Assembly: GCF_011762025.1 (NCBI RefSeq)
Contig: NZ_JAASQR010000002.1
Location: forward strand, 186,001 to 250,000
Direction of reading: 5' to 3'
Length of the DNA stretch: 64,000 nucleotides
Source: Sphingobium vermicomposti
Lineage (GTDB): Bacteria; Pseudomonadota; Alphaproteobacteria; Sphingomonadales; Sphingomonadaceae
The notes under the pieces are model-generated. The model was given only the letters and a program-made list of their open reading frames with translations. It searched no databases and was not told the origin of the DNA. Both the position numbers and the translations under genes were made by a program. This document shows, piece after piece, positions 41,251 to 50,152 of this stretch (its first letter is position 1; each line of letters begins with the position of its first letter).

Positions 41251-41997
41251 ATGAATGGTTCCCCGCCGTCCACTGTCAAATCGGCGATGCGCACCATCGA
41301 CATATTGGAATATGTCGTCGCCCGGCCAGCCGGCGTCGTTGCGCAGGAGATTTCTGCGGGGCTGGCCATCCCGGTCAGCAGCCTGTCCTATCTGCTGGCG
41401 ACGCTGGCGGAGCGCGACTATCTGGCGCGTGATGGACGGCGTTACCTGCCCGGTGCCGCGCTGGAGCGATTGAGGGCTCCAAGGGGATCGTTGTCGCTGG
41501 CCGACCGGGTCCGGCCATTGGTCAAGTCCCTGCGGTTCCAGACAAATGAGACGGCGTCCTTTTTCGTCCGCAATGGTTGGGAGTTGGAGGCGATCGCCAC
41601 GGAAACGGCGGAACAGTCGCTGCGTTACTCGATCAGCGTGGGCACGCGCACGCCGATGCATTGTCTGGCGGCGGGCAAGGCGATACTCGCATGGCTATCC
41701 GACGAGCAACTGGCCCACTATTTCCAGCAGGGTCCCCGCGAAGCCTTTACCCCCAGCAGCATCACTGACGAGACCGCACTGCGCGCCGAACTCGCGGAAA
41801 TCCGCCGCACCGGGATAGGCCGCACGCGTGAGGAATATACGCCAGGCATCCACGGTCTGGGGATGGCGGTGGTGGTGGATGGCCAGGCGGTCGGTGCCTT
41901 TGCCGTGGCGATTCCCACGCCTCGCCTCAACGGTGACCTGGAGGCTCATGCGGTCGCCAAGCTGCAAGAGGCGGTCGGGCTTTTTACGACGGCTTGA
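41251..41997 (+). CDS. IclR-family transcriptional regulator
   Basis: A 248-residue IclR protein. The N-terminal winged helix is VKSAMRTIDILEYVVARPAG (9-28), EISAGLAIPVSSLSYLLATL and RDGRRYLPGAALERL; the C-terminal effector domain contains VGTRTPMHCLAAGKAILAWL, GIGRTREEYTPGIHGLGMAV and VGAFAVAIP, the usual IclR signatures. It lies between ligAB and the LigM-type gene, next to both groups of the TTC...TAT...GAA operator, making it the best in-window candidate to bind them. IclR regulators of aromatic catabolism respond to the pathway substrate; vanillate or protocatechuate is a reasonable guess. Confidence 0.88.
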   Translation: MNGSPPSTVKSAMRTIDILEYVVARPAGVVAQEISAGLAIPVSSLSYLLATLAERDYLARDGRRYLPGAALERLRAPRGSLSLADRVRPLVKSLRFQTNETASFFVRNGWELEAIATETAEQSLRYSISVGTRTPMHCLAAGKAILAWLSDEQLAHYFQQGPREAFTPSSITDETALRAELAEIRRTGIGRTREEYTPGIHGLGMAVVVDGQAVGAFAVAIPTPRLNGDLEAHAVAKLQEAVGLFTTA

Positions 41998-42041
41998 ACG
42001 CCTGCTTTGTAGTTTTTCCGAAAAGATGCGCTGAAACAAAA

Positions 42042-42075
42042 GGGCCGGGGAACGATTTTCCACGTTTCCCGGCCC
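42042..42075 (-). terminator. Rho-independent terminator after the ligM-type gene
   Basis: GGGCCGGGGAACG (42042-42054) pairs with CGTTTCCCGGCCC (42063-42075) with a single G-T wobble and an 8-nt loop. On the minus strand it is followed by TTTTGTTT, so it terminates the O-demethylase transcript and also separates it from the convergent iclR gene. Confidence 0.85.
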
Positions 42076-42100
42076 AACCCGATCAGGGCAGTCGGGTATC

Positions 42101-43501
42101 TCAGCTCATTTTGGTGCGCCAGCCGTCCGCATAATTGTCGCGCGCCACTTCCGAATAGGGAACCGGTGATACGGTCGCCTTGATCGGTGTCTGGACATGG
42201 GGTTCGACGGTGGGCTTGGACGTGCCGCCATCCGGTTCGCCCCATAGCAGCGTGACTTCGGTGCCGGGCACGGCATGTTCGGCATCCACCATCGCCAGCG
42301 CAAGGAAACGGCCCGCATTGACGGTGTAGCCGATCCAGGTCGATACGCCGACCGTCTTCCCGTCCTTTTGGACGGCATCATAGGGATGCATGCAATAGAC
42401 AGCGCTCGGAAACTCCATGAACTTTGCCTTGTCGCCGGTTTGCAGCATGGAGCTGAACACCCGCACGACGTCTTCATTGTCGAGCGCCAGCGTGACCTTT
42501 TGCCGATGCGGCTGGTCCTTGACCTTTTCCAGCGCTTCGCGACCAATGAAATCATGGTCGAACTTGACCATGATGCCATAGCCCAGCTCCCACGGGTTGA
42601 GATAATAATCCTCGATATTGTCGGATACGAAGCTGCCGCCCAGCGAGCACATGCCTTCATAGGATCGGGCGCCCAGCCAGGCACGGAAATCCTTTGTGCC
42701 TTCGCCGGTGTAGACGGCTGGCAGCGGGGAGGGAATCCAGCCCGATTCGAGTGTGTTCGACGGATAGGTGCGACCGCCGCACAGCGTCAGTCCGTCGTCC
42801 TTGCCCGCTTCGATCAGGGCGTTGCGGACGGTGTCATAATCCTTCCAGGGGCCGAACAGTTCGTAACCCGGCTGGCCCGCCATGCCGTGGCGCAGCGCGC
42901 GGACTTCGACGCCAGCGATGGTGATCGGCGCCATGTGGAAGAATTTGAGGTCGGGCGGGGTCTGACCCATCGCCTTGCCCAGCACGGTCATCGCGTTCGG
43001 TCCCTGCAACTGGAAGCGATAGTTGCGACGATAGCCTTGCTGGTCGAGCGGGCGGGCGGCAGTGCGTTCGTCACGCTCTACCTTGACGTCCCATTTGCCC
43101 GTCGAGGCCCAATATTCCACCCATTCGATGGAGGGCGCGCGGCCGACCAGCTCGAACTTTTCTTCTTCCAGATAGAAGAGGATTACGTCGCCGATCACAT
43201 AGCCTTCGGGCGTGACGGGCGCGAACTGCTTGGCGCGGTTGGGGACGAAGCCCTTGAAGCTGTTAGGGGCGAGATAAGCCAGCATGTCGAACGCCCCCGG
43301 CCCGGTGACGAGCAGGTCGGCCATGTGAAAGCTCTGGTTGAAGAGCACGGCGCTTTCGGCCCATGCGCGCTGTTCGTCACGCCAGTTGCTATATTCGGGC
43401 GGGACCCCCGGATAGGCGTTGGGGCCGGTCTGCTGGTTGCGCAGGAACTCGACGATATCTTCCTTTTCGTCGAGCAGTTGCTGAAGATTTTTATCGCTCA
43501 T
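42101..43501 (-). CDS. ligM: Tetrahydrofolate-dependent aromatic O-demethylase (LigM/DesA type)
   Basis: A 466-residue glycine-cleavage T-protein-like enzyme. ATG 43501 follows AAAGGTG; the frame upstream of it is not family-like. Matching features are PEYSNWRDEQRAWAESAVLF near residue 36, RFQLQGPNAM, LRHGMAGQPGYELFGP, AYPSNTLESGWIPSPLP-like RTYPSNTLESGWIPSPLP, GGSFVSDNIEDYY, ELGYG with KFDHDFIGREALE, and SPVPYSEVARDNYADGWR at the end. LigM transfers the methyl of vanillate or 3-O-methylgallate to tetrahydrofolate, giving protocatechuate or gallate; DesA does so with syringate. Vanillate is favoured here because ferA/ferB/ligV produce it. It faces metF, which handles the 5-methyl-tetrahydrofolate formed. 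Confidence 0.87.
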   Translation of the reverse strand: MSDKNLQQLLDEKEDIVEFLRNQQTGPNAYPGVPPEYSNWRDEQRAWAESAVLFNQSFHMADLLVTGPGAFDMLAYLAPNSFKGFVPNRAKQFAPVTPEGYVIGDVILFYLEEEKFELVGRAPSIEWVEYWASTGKWDVKVERDERTAARPLDQQGYRRNYRFQLQGPNAMTVLGKAMGQTPPDLKFFHMAPITIAGVEVRALRHGMAGQPGYELFGPWKDYDTVRNALIEAGKDDGLTLCGGRTYPSNTLESGWIPSPLPAVYTGEGTKDFRAWLGARSYEGMCSLGGSFVSDNIEDYYLNPWELGYGIMVKFDHDFIGREALEKVKDQPHRQKVTLALDNEDVVRVFSSMLQTGDKAKFMEFPSAVYCMHPYDAVQKDGKTVGVSTWIGYTVNAGRFLALAMVDAEHAVPGTEVTLLWGEPDGGTSKPTVEPHVQTPIKATVSPVPYSEVARDNYADGWRTKMS

Positions 43502-43600
43502 GGTCAAGCACCTTTCCGTTTTGCCTGGTGAAATCCGAGGGCGTGAGGTGCTGGGGCCAGCGTTCAGGCATGCTAGCATCAACTTCACGTCCATGAACAT

Positions 43601-43614
43601 TTCATCTATACGAA
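43601..43614. promoter_or_regulatory. Operator between ligM-type gene and metF, same motif as before ligAB
   Basis: TTCATCTATACGAA fits TTC[AG][CT][CT]TAT[AG][CT]GAA and matches 10 of 14 bases of TTCGCTTATGCGAA at 39710-39723. It sits between the divergent O-demethylase (start 43501) and metF (start 43661) genes. ATGAA-CAT-TTCAT (43593-43605), a perfect short palindrome, overlaps it. Confidence 0.55.
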
Positions 43615-43660
43615 GTTATTCATATGCGCTAGGGCTAATCGCACAACAGGAGGAAGGACC

Positions 43661-44530
43661 GTGAACAAGCCCGTCATTCACCCGAACTGGGATCGTCCGG
43701 CCCTCAACATGGTCGACGGCTACTCGATCGAAATGACTGCGAAGGATGTTGAGTCGCTGCGCGCCGCCGCACCTGCAATGGCGCCCGAAACGCCCGTGGC
43801 GGTAACGTTCCTGCCCGGCGAAACGCTGTCCGCCCGGCTGGATGCGATCAAGCTGGTGCGCGCGCGGGGTTTTGAACCCATGCCCCATTTTTCCGCCCGC
43901 CGGATCGCGTCGGCTGCGGAGTTCGAGGAGTATCTGGCTGCCGCGACGGCTCAGGCGGGGGTGAAGCGCTGTTTCGTCATTGCTGGCGACCCGTCAGAAC
44001 CCGAAGGCCCGTTTTTTGACAGCAGCGCCCTGATCGGTAGCGGCGCGTTCGAGCGGATGGGCGTGACCGCCATCGGCATCGGCGGCCATCCCGAAGGCCA
44101 TCCGAACATGAGCGAAGAGCAATGCTGGTCCGTGTTGGAAGCCAAATGTGCCGAAATCGAGCGGCGCGGCATGGCTCCGCTGATCGTGACGCAATTTGCC
44201 TTTGACGGCGAACGCGTGCTGGAATGGCTGCGCGCGCTGCGAGGCAGGGGCATTGACGCGCCCGTGCGGATCGGGGTGCCGGGGCCTGCGGGCATCAAGA
44301 CGCTCATCCGCTTTGCCGCGCGCTGCGGCGTGGGTGCATCCGCCGCCGTCCTCGCCAAATATGGCATCTCCATCGCGCAGCTGTTCGGGTCGATGGGGCC
44401 GGACAGGCTGGTGGCGAGCCTAGCGCGTGGGATCGGCCCGGACCATGGCCGGGTGCGGCTGCATTTCTATCCCTTCGGCGGGCTGGAAAAGACCATCGCC
44501 TGGATCAACGGATATGACGAGCGGCCCTGA
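43661..44530 (+). CDS. metF: 5,10-Methylenetetrahydrofolate reductase
   Basis: A 289-residue MetF. The GTG start at 43661 has GGAGGAAGG close upstream. TIM-barrel features are [15 protein letters not shown] (the Glu of the family), [55 protein letters not shown] and [17 protein letters not shown]. In this setting the physiological direction is probably oxidation of 5-methyl-tetrahydrofolate, produced by the LigM-type demethylase, to 5,10-methylene-tetrahydrofolate. It starts the metF-purU-folD-folB-pabB operon. MetF next to ligM is known in SYK-6; the rest of the operon is different here. Confidence 0.93.
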   Translation: MNKPVIHPNWDRPALNMVDGYSIEMTAKDVESLRAAAPAMAPETPVAVTFLPGETLSARLDAIKLVRARGFEPMPHFSARRIASAAEFEEYLAAATAQAGVKRCFVIAGDPSEPEGPFFDSSALIGSGAFERMGVTAIGIGGHPEGHPNMSEEQCWSVLEAKCAEIERRGMAPLIVTQFAFDGERVLEWLRALRGRGIDAPVRIGVPGPAGIKTLIRFAARCGVGASAAVLAKYGISIAQLFGSMGPDRLVASLARGIGPDHGRVRLHFYPFGGLEKTIAWINGYDERP

Positions 44531-44619
44531 CGCCGCGACCGGAACTGGCATTTGCCATGAAACATAATCGGTCGGGCGTGACGCAGGTCCATCGTCCCGG
44601 CCAAGCAAGGGAGTCTTCC

Positions 44620-45477
44620 ATGACCGATATCTGCACCCTGCGCCTGCAATGCGTCGATCGGCCCGGATTGGTGGCGAAGGTGGCGGGCTATCTGGCCGAA
44701 CGGGGATGCAACATTGTTGACGCCCAGCAGTTCGACGATCCCCTGAATGACCTTTTCTTCATGCGGGTCGCCTTTCGTTCCGGCGACGGTCAGACGCTGG
44801 ACATGTTGCGGGAGGGATTTGCGCCCATCGCGCGCGCCTGCGACATGGAATGGACCTTGCGCGACCGCGCGCAGCCCAAGAAGGTCGTGCTGATGGTCTC
44901 CAAATTCGACCATTGCCTGGGCGACCTTCTCTATCGCAGCCGCATCGGCGAATTGCCGATGGATATCGTCGCGATCATCTCCAATCACCCGCGCGAGGGC
45001 CTGCACACGTCCTTGATCGGCGACATTCCCTATCATTTCTTCCCGATCACCAAGGATAGCAAGCCGCAGCAGGAAGCGCGGATCAAGCAGGTCGTGACCG
45101 AAACCGGGGCGGAACTGATCGTCCTTGCCCGCTACATGCAGATACTCTCTGACGATCTGTCGGCATTCCTGTCGGGTCGCTGCATCAATATTCATCACAG
45201 CTTCCTGCCCGGATTCAAGGGCGCCAAGCCCTATCATCAGGCCCATGAGCGGGGCGTGAAGATGATCGGCGCGACCGCCCATTATGTGACCGCCGACCTT
45301 GATGAAGGGCCGATCATCCATCAGGACGTCGAACCGATCAGCCATGCCGATGCGCCTGAGGAACTGGTTCGCAAGGGGCGTGACATCGAGCGCCGCGTGC
45401 TGGCGGAGGCGGTTCGGCTTCATCTCGACGACCGGGTATTCCTCAACCACAGGCGCACCGTCGTGTTTCGGGGATAG
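44620..45477 (+). CDS. purU: Formyltetrahydrofolate deformylase
   Basis: A 285-residue PurU. The ATG at 44620 follows AAGGGAG at 6 nt. An N-terminal ACT domain ([20 protein letters not shown], about 5-25) precedes the formyltransferase-like hydrolase domain. The active-site Asn-His-Asp set is visible in [24 protein letters not shown] and [16 protein letters not shown]. It hydrolyses 10-formyl-tetrahydrofolate to formate and free tetrahydrofolate. The gene is 89 bp after metF and 4 bp before folD, placing it in a C1-disposal route for methyl groups from lignin aromatics. In SYK-6 the analogous position is filled by the reversible ligase LigH. Confidence 0.93.
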   Translation: MTDICTLRLQCVDRPGLVAKVAGYLAERGCNIVDAQQFDDPLNDLFFMRVAFRSGDGQTLDMLREGFAPIARACDMEWTLRDRAQPKKVVLMVSKFDHCLGDLLYRSRIGELPMDIVAIISNHPREGLHTSLIGDIPYHFFPITKDSKPQQEARIKQVVTETGAELIVLARYMQILSDDLSAFLSGRCINIHHSFLPGFKGAKPYHQAHERGVKMIGATAHYVTADLDEGPIIHQDVEPISHADAPEELVRKGRDIERRVLAEAVRLHLDDRVFLNHRRTVVFRG

Positions 45478-45481
45478 ATAT

Positions 45482-46336
45482 ATGAGCGAACTGATCGACG
45501 GGCGGGAAATCGCGCGCGCCGTGACGGCGGATACCGCCGAAATGGTGGCGCAACTCAAGGCGCGTGGCATAGCACCGGCGCTGGCCGTCGTGCTGGTGGG
45601 CGACGACCCAGCGAGCGACGTCTATGTCCGGCGCAAGATCAGCGAATGCGGCAAGGCAGGCATCCGGTCGATCGAGAGGCGATTGCCGGCGGAGTGCGAC
45701 GAACAAAGCCTTCTTACCCTGATTGACGCGCTGAATGAAGACCGAAGCGTGCATGGCATACTGGTTCAGTTGCCCTTGCCCGCTGGCATCGACAGCATGA
45801 AGATATTGGACCGTATTTCGCCGGAAAAGGACGTCGATGGCTTCCACCCGGTCAATGTGGGGCGACTGTCGACCGGCACAGGGGGCCTGGTGCCTTGCAC
45901 GCCGCTTGGCATCATGCTGCTGCTCGACACAGTGATCGACGATTATCGCGGCCTGAACGTCGTCGTGGTCGGGAAATCGAACATCGTGGGCAAGCCGGTG
46001 GCGATGCTGTTGCTGGAGCGGGAAGCGACGGTGACGGTCACGCATATCGAGACGCGCAACCTGCCCGACATCGCGCGCGGTGCCGACGTGATTGTCGCGG
46101 CGGCAGGCGCGCCGCATTTGGTGCGCGGCTATTGGGTCAAGCCCGGTGCCATCGTCATCGACGTGGGCATCACGCGCGTGGTGGAGCATGACGGGACTAC
46201 CAGGCTGGTCGGTGATTGCGCGACACATGAACTGGGGCATGCGCGTGCCGTCACGCCTGTGCCCGGCGGCGTAGGCCCGATGACGATCGCGTGCCTGCTG
46301 AAGAACACGGCAATCGCGGCGGAGAGGCAGGCATGA
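45482..46336 (+). CDS. folD: Bifunctional methylene-THF dehydrogenase/methenyl-THF cyclohydrolase
   Basis: A 284-residue FolD. ATG 45482 lies 4 bp after purU behind GGGGATA. Family motifs are VGDDPASDVYVRRKISECGK (Tyr and catalytic Lys near 50-55), GILVQLPLPAGID, SPEKDVDGFHPVN, CTPLGIMLLL, VVGKSNIVGKPVAMLLL (NADP loop) and TPVPGGVGPMTIACLL. It converts the methylene-tetrahydrofolate from MetF to 10-formyl-tetrahydrofolate, the PurU substrate, with recovery of reducing power as NADPH. An ATGA overlap joins it to folB. It may be a pathway-dedicated second copy in the genome. Confidence 0.95.
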   Translation: MSELIDGREIARAVTADTAEMVAQLKARGIAPALAVVLVGDDPASDVYVRRKISECGKAGIRSIERRLPAECDEQSLLTLIDALNEDRSVHGILVQLPLPAGIDSMKILDRISPEKDVDGFHPVNVGRLSTGTGGLVPCTPLGIMLLLDTVIDDYRGLNVVVVGKSNIVGKPVAMLLLEREATVTVTHIETRNLPDIARGADVIVAAAGAPHLVRGYWVKPGAIVIDVGITRVVEHDGTTRLVGDCATHELGHARAVTPVPGGVGPMTIACLLKNTAIAAERQA

Positions 46337-46692
46337 GCCCCCCCCATCAGAATAGCGAAACGCGCGTCAGGGTGCGCGAACTGCCGCTGCTGGCGGACAT
46401 CGGCATCAACCCGGACGAGATCGGTCGGCGGCAGCCACTGGTGATAACGGTAGAATTACTGCTGGAGGCGCAAAGTGTGTCGATGATCGGCGAAACGATC
46501 GATTATCGGCGGATAGCCGCCGCGGCAGAAGCGCTGGCGCAGGTGCACATCCCCCTTATCGAGACATTCGCCCATCAACTGGGAGACATATGCGTCGGCT
46601 GGGGCGGTGTGATTGAGGCGTGCGTGAATATCGACAAGCCTTTCGCGCTGACCAGGGGCTTGGCCGGGGTCGAGGTCACGGTCCGGCGCTGA
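46333..46692 (+). CDS. folB: Dihydroneopterin aldolase-like protein
   Basis: A 119-residue tunnelling-fold protein. The start at 46333 overlaps the folD stop (ATGA). The FolB pattern is present: LPLLADIGINPDEIGRRQPL (beta hairpin), VITVELLLEAQ, IDYRRIAAAAEALAQ and the active-site region PLIETFAHQLGDIC, followed by VEACVNIDKP-like IEACVNIDKPFAL and GVEVTVRR. It would act in folate synthesis, cleaving dihydroneopterin to 6-hydroxymethyl-dihydropterin. Its place in the operon suggests enlargement of the tetrahydrofolate pool when methoxylated aromatics are used. The sequence is somewhat divergent, so a different pterin activity is possible. Confidence 0.82.
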   Translation: MSPPHQNSETRVRVRELPLLADIGINPDEIGRRQPLVITVELLLEAQSVSMIGETIDYRRIAAAAEALAQVHIPLIETFAHQLGDICVGWGGVIEACVNIDKPFALTRGLAGVEVTVRR

Positions 46693-46766
46693 CCCATGGC
46701 GCTGGCCGCGACATCTGTGCAGCGAGCGCATCGGGGGAATCTGCAACACAGGGTGAACCCCGCCCC

Positions 46767-47999
46767 ATGAACGACGTTAGACCCCTGGCGGCGCAACCGT
46801 ATGGCTGGTTTGGGGAGGGGCTGAGCTGCGCGGTCAACGAGCCGGAGGATGTTGCCATCGCCCTTAGAGCGGTGGCGGCACGAGGCGCGCCTTGTGCTCT
46901 GATCGATGATCAGCAGCGCGGCGAGGCGATATTGTTCACCGAACCCTCCCGCATATTCACGACCCACGACCCCCGGCGATTGCCCGCGCTGCTTAGCGAA
47001 ATGCGCCGGGCGATGGCGGATGGCGCTACACTGGTCGGACTGTTGTCCTATCGCGCGGGGCAGGCGTTCGATGCCATGGCCGCCCATTCGTCGCGGCTGC
47101 CGCCGGGCGCCACTTCCGCCCCGCTACTATGGTTCGCGGCTTTTGCGCAGCAGCGCGCTTTTGCGACGCGTCGGGGCGGGGACAGTATTGCGCTGGGGCC
47201 GCTGCGCCCCGCGATCGGTCGCGCACGCTACGAGCTTATGGTGAGACAGGCGCTCCAGCATATCAGGGACGGCGACCTGTATCAGGTCAACCTGACCTTT
47301 CCGGCGACAATCGACATTGACGATCCGATTGCCTTCTATGGCTGCGTGCGGGAGCGCGCGCGCGCTCCGTTCGGCGCGTTCATCCAGACAGGCGACCGCC
47401 ATATCCTGTCTTTCTCGCCCGAGCTGTTTTTCCGCATGCAGCATGGACAAGTCGAGGCGCGACCGATGAAGGGCACGGCGCGCCGCGGCTGCAACGCAAG
47501 GGCAGACCGCAAAAGCGCGCGGCAACTGTCGATGAGCAGCAAGGACCGCGCCGAAAATCTTATGATCGTAGACCTTTTGCGCAATGACATGTCGCGTGTC
47601 TGCGTCCCCGGTAGCGTCAAGGTGCCGCGCCTGTTCGACATAGAAGCCTATCCCAGCGTCTGGCAGATGACCTCTACTATTTCTGGCCGCCTGCGAGAGG
47701 GGATCGACAGCTTGGCAGTGTTGCAAGCGATGTTTCCGTGCGGATCGATCACCGGAGCGCCCAAGATCATGGCGACCAGCGTCATCGCCGAATTGGAGGG
47801 TTTCGACCGGGGCGTCTACACCGGCTCCATTGGCATGATGAGCGCCGAACGCGCTGCCTTCAACGTCGCCATTCGCACCGCCGACCATAGCGGCGGCACG
47901 GGCCGGATCGACTTGGGCGCTGGTATTGTCGCGGACAGCCGCCCGCGCGCGGAATGGATGGAATGCCTGGCCAAGGCGCGATTTCTGTTGCCGCGATAG
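46767..47999 (+). CDS. pabB: Aminodeoxychorismate synthase component I
   Basis: A 410-residue chorismate-binding enzyme. ATG 46767 starts MNDVRPLAAQPYGWFGEGLS; no strong Shine-Dalgarno is visible. The chorismate-utilising domain has RDGDLYQVNLTFPATI (about 172-187), ILSFSPELFFRM, RPMKGTARRG, ENLMIVDLLRNDMSRV, YPSVWQMTSTISGRL, FPCGSITGAPKIMA and YTGSIGMM, matching PabB more than TrpE (VWQMTSTI, GSITGAPK). There is no fused lyase domain. It makes 4-amino-4-deoxychorismate for p-aminobenzoate. Together with folB it ties the C1-disposal operon to folate supply. A 74-bp gap from folB suggests the same transcript. Confidence 0.9.
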   Translation: MNDVRPLAAQPYGWFGEGLSCAVNEPEDVAIALRAVAARGAPCALIDDQQRGEAILFTEPSRIFTTHDPRRLPALLSEMRRAMADGATLVGLLSYRAGQAFDAMAAHSSRLPPGATSAPLLWFAAFAQQRAFATRRGGDSIALGPLRPAIGRARYELMVRQALQHIRDGDLYQVNLTFPATIDIDDPIAFYGCVRERARAPFGAFIQTGDRHILSFSPELFFRMQHGQVEARPMKGTARRGCNARADRKSARQLSMSSKDRAENLMIVDLLRNDMSRVCVPGSVKVPRLFDIEAYPSVWQMTSTISGRLREGIDSLAVLQAMFPCGSITGAPKIMATSVIAELEGFDRGVYTGSIGMMSAERAAFNVAIRTADHSGGTGRIDLGAGIVADSRPRAEWMECLAKARFLLPR

Positions 48000-48017
48000 A
48001 TCTGAGCTATCCCGGCG

Positions 48018-49058
48018 CTATCCGGCGGCAACTTGCTCTGCGGCGAGCCTTTCGTCGATGATGCGTCGGCCCAGTGCCAGGCCGTTGTCGGCGATGATGA
48101 AGGCCATCTTGTCATTCGGGCTGCGGTTCACCTCATCCTGCTGCGCTTCGATCATCAGCCGGTCTTCCTCGAACCCCTCCGCGATGCGCGCGGCCAGTTT
48201 GCGCGTGAAATCTTCGTCGCCGATGTTGAAATTATGGGCGTAGCTCCAGAAGAAATGGCTGTTCTGCTCATCCTCCGGCGTCACGATCTGCGTTGCGCGG
48301 AATTGCATCGCTTCGTCCACGCGCCGTCCTTCGGGCGCGCCGCTGCCAGCGGGCGCGCTGCCCGAATCCATCAGGAACACGTTGCCCGGAATGTGCAGCT
48401 CATAAATGTGCCAGCGATCGACCGGTCCTTCGAACGTGCCGAACCCGTTGAGGTAGGGGGCGATGCCCGGCTCTCCCAGATACCAGCGGGTCAGCCGCAC
48501 GGTGTCGCCGTTGCGCTCCACCTTTGGGCGGATGTGGGCGATGGTGGCCGATCCGCCCAACGTATTTTCATGCACATAGGTCAGGTGCGAAAAGTCGAGC
48601 AGATTGTCGAGGATCAGGCGATAGTCGGCCTTGTAATGGATGTAGGCGGGGATGGACGCCCAGGCCGGATCATCCTGATAATGGCAGTCGGGGATAAGGC
48701 TGGCGTCGGCCTTTGCCGGGTCGCCCATCCAGATCCAGACCTGCTTGTACCGCTCCACCGTGGGATAGCTGCGGACATCCGTGTTGGGACTGACGCCCTT
48801 GCGGCCCGGTTCTTCCACGCACTTCCCGTCGGCGTCGAACACCAGTCCGTGATACATGCAGCGCACGCAATCGCCCTCGCGCCGTCCCATCGACAGCGGG
48901 GCGAAGCGGTGGCTGCATCGGTCGCGAATGGCGGCGATGCTGCCGCCGGTCGTGCGAAAGAACAGGACATTGTCGCCCAGCAGCCGACGCGACATCATGG
49001 ATGTCGTATCCAGCTCGTGGCTCCACGCACCCACATACCAAGCGTCGCGAATGAACAT
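48018..49058 (-). CDS. Rieske-type aromatic oxygenase (VanA-like, vanillate O-demethylase family)
   Basis: A 346-residue Rieske non-heme iron oxygenase. The [2Fe-2S] ligands are Cys48, His50, Cys67 and His70 (DRCSHRFAPL and CVRCMYHGLVF); the catalytic domain has LILDNLLDFSHLTYVHENTL, with His158 and His163 as iron ligands and the bridging Asp155. GGGAGGG precedes the ATG. Overall length and the MFIRDAWYVGAW start are those of VanA-type O-demethylases and related aryl-ether or carbonate-side-chain oxygenases. No ferredoxin or reductase gene is in the window. It faces an AraC regulator across 111 bp. The substrate is unknown: a methoxylated aromatic is likely. Confidence 0.85.
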   Translation of the reverse strand: MFIRDAWYVGAWSHELDTTSMMSRRLLGDNVLFFRTTGGSIAAIRDRCSHRFAPLSMGRREGDCVRCMYHGLVFDADGKCVEEPGRKGVSPNTDVRSYPTVERYKQVWIWMGDPAKADASLIPDCHYQDDPAWASIPAYIHYKADYRLILDNLLDFSHLTYVHENTLGGSATIAHIRPKVERNGDTVRLTRWYLGEPGIAPYLNGFGTFEGPVDRWHIYELHIPGNVFLMDSGSAPAGSGAPEGRRVDEAMQFRATQIVTPEDEQNSHFFWSYAHNFNIGDEDFTRKLAARIAEGFEEDRLMIEAQQDEVNRSPNDKMAFIIADNGLALGRRIIDERLAAEQVAAG

Positions 49059-49169
49059 CCCGTCCCTCCCATGTCCGTTGCCCTGTCATGGCATCGGATG
49101 ACCGGCGCCGCGCGAGCGGGACGTGAAAAGATTTGGCCATTTTCTCAAAAACGGGATAGGTTTTAATCT

Positions 49170-50072
49170 GTGCGTCCGACCTCATCGCCTCCTTATTATT
49201 TCATCTACGGGCAGCATATCCGGGATATCGACCCACGCTTCATCCATGTGGAAAGGGTCAGCGATCGAGGGGCGTTGCACCATGGCAATGTCGAGCCGCA
49301 TGTCCATCCGCATCTGCACCAGCTTTCCTACTGGTTGCAGGGCGAAGGTCGTTTCACCGTCGACGGGGCGCAGCATGATCTGGTTCCCGACACGCTCACA
49401 TGGTTGCCCGCCAGCGTCGTTCACGGGTTCAGGGCCGACGCGACGGCCGACGCCATCGTGCTCAGCCTGTCGCATGATTTCCTGTCGAATGTCCTGAGCC
49501 ACGTCGATGCTCCGCCGGTGGAAGCCCTGGCCAGGATGCCGCTGGTCACGAAAATCCCCGGCGAACTTGCTGCGCGCGTGCGGGAGATGTTTCTGGAACT
49601 GGAGCGTGAGCATCGGTTTCCTTCCTGGGGCCTGAAGCATGTCGTGAGCGCGCAGGTGCAACTCATCATGGTCATGCTCGCTCGCCTGATCGAAGCCGAC
49701 CGGCCCGAACAGGCCGCGCCTCCGAAGGCGGCAGCCTTGTTCTCTCGTTTCCTGACCTTGCTCGACCAGCGTTTTCGGGATTGTCGCACGGTCGATGCCT
49801 ATGTGGCGTTGCTTGGCACCACCCCCTATCTGCTCAACCGCGCGTGCCGGGAGGGGGCGGGGCAGAATGCGTCCGAGGTGATCCGTGGCCGCATCTTTCT
49901 GGAGGCGAAGCGGCTGCTTCATTATACCGCGCTTAATTCAGGAGATGTCGCCTTCGCGCTGGGCTTTGACGATCCGGCGCATTTCGGCAGGGCGTTTCGC
50001 GCCGAAACCGGGCTGTCCCCGGCCCGCTGGCGGGCGCAGCAGCGCAGGCTGGCGGACGCCGACGAAGGTTGA
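49170..50072 (+). CDS. AraC-family transcriptional regulator
   Basis: A 300-residue AraC protein with a GTG start at 49170. The N-terminal cupin-like sensor contains VEPHVHPHLHQLSYWLQGEG (about 40-59) and LTWLPASVVHGF. The C-terminal double helix-turn-helix ends with SGDVAFALGFDDPAHFGRAF and GLSPARWRAQ. It has the same layout and N-terminal style as the pobA-facing regulator at 25595. It faces the Rieske oxygenase gene, which is its most likely target; the phospho-lyase gene 80 bp downstream is another candidate. Confidence 0.85.
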   Translation: MRPTSSPPYYFIYGQHIRDIDPRFIHVERVSDRGALHHGNVEPHVHPHLHQLSYWLQGEGRFTVDGAQHDLVPDTLTWLPASVVHGFRADATADAIVLSLSHDFLSNVLSHVDAPPVEALARMPLVTKIPGELAARVREMFLELEREHRFPSWGLKHVVSAQVQLIMVMLARLIEADRPEQAAPPKAAALFSRFLTLLDQRFRDCRTVDAYVALLGTTPYLLNRACREGAGQNASEVIRGRIFLEAKRLLHYTALNSGDVAFALGFDDPAHFGRAFRAETGLSPARWRAQQRRLADADEG

Positions 50073-50107
50073 CGCGCCCCTTGCGCCGCCCTCTGGACGG
50101 CAATAGA

Positions 50108-50119
50108 TTATCATGATAA
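50108..50119. promoter_or_regulatory. Palindromic operator TTATCATGATAA before the phospho-lyase gene
   Basis: A perfect 12-bp palindrome 33 bp upstream of the PLP-enzyme ATG, flanked by GGCAA-like and TTGCC arms (CAATAGA on the left, ATAACTTGCC on the right). The identical 12-mer lies at 53339-53350. Confidence 0.65.
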
Positions 50120-50152
50120 ATAACTTGCCCATTGGCCTGGGAGATGCCCTGC

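Noticed and set aside
43607..43619. TATACGAAGTTAT, identical to one 13-bp arm of loxP
   Set aside because: The second, inverted arm at an 8-bp distance is absent and no recombinase is nearby. It overlaps the TTC...TAT...GAA operator, so the match is best treated as chance.
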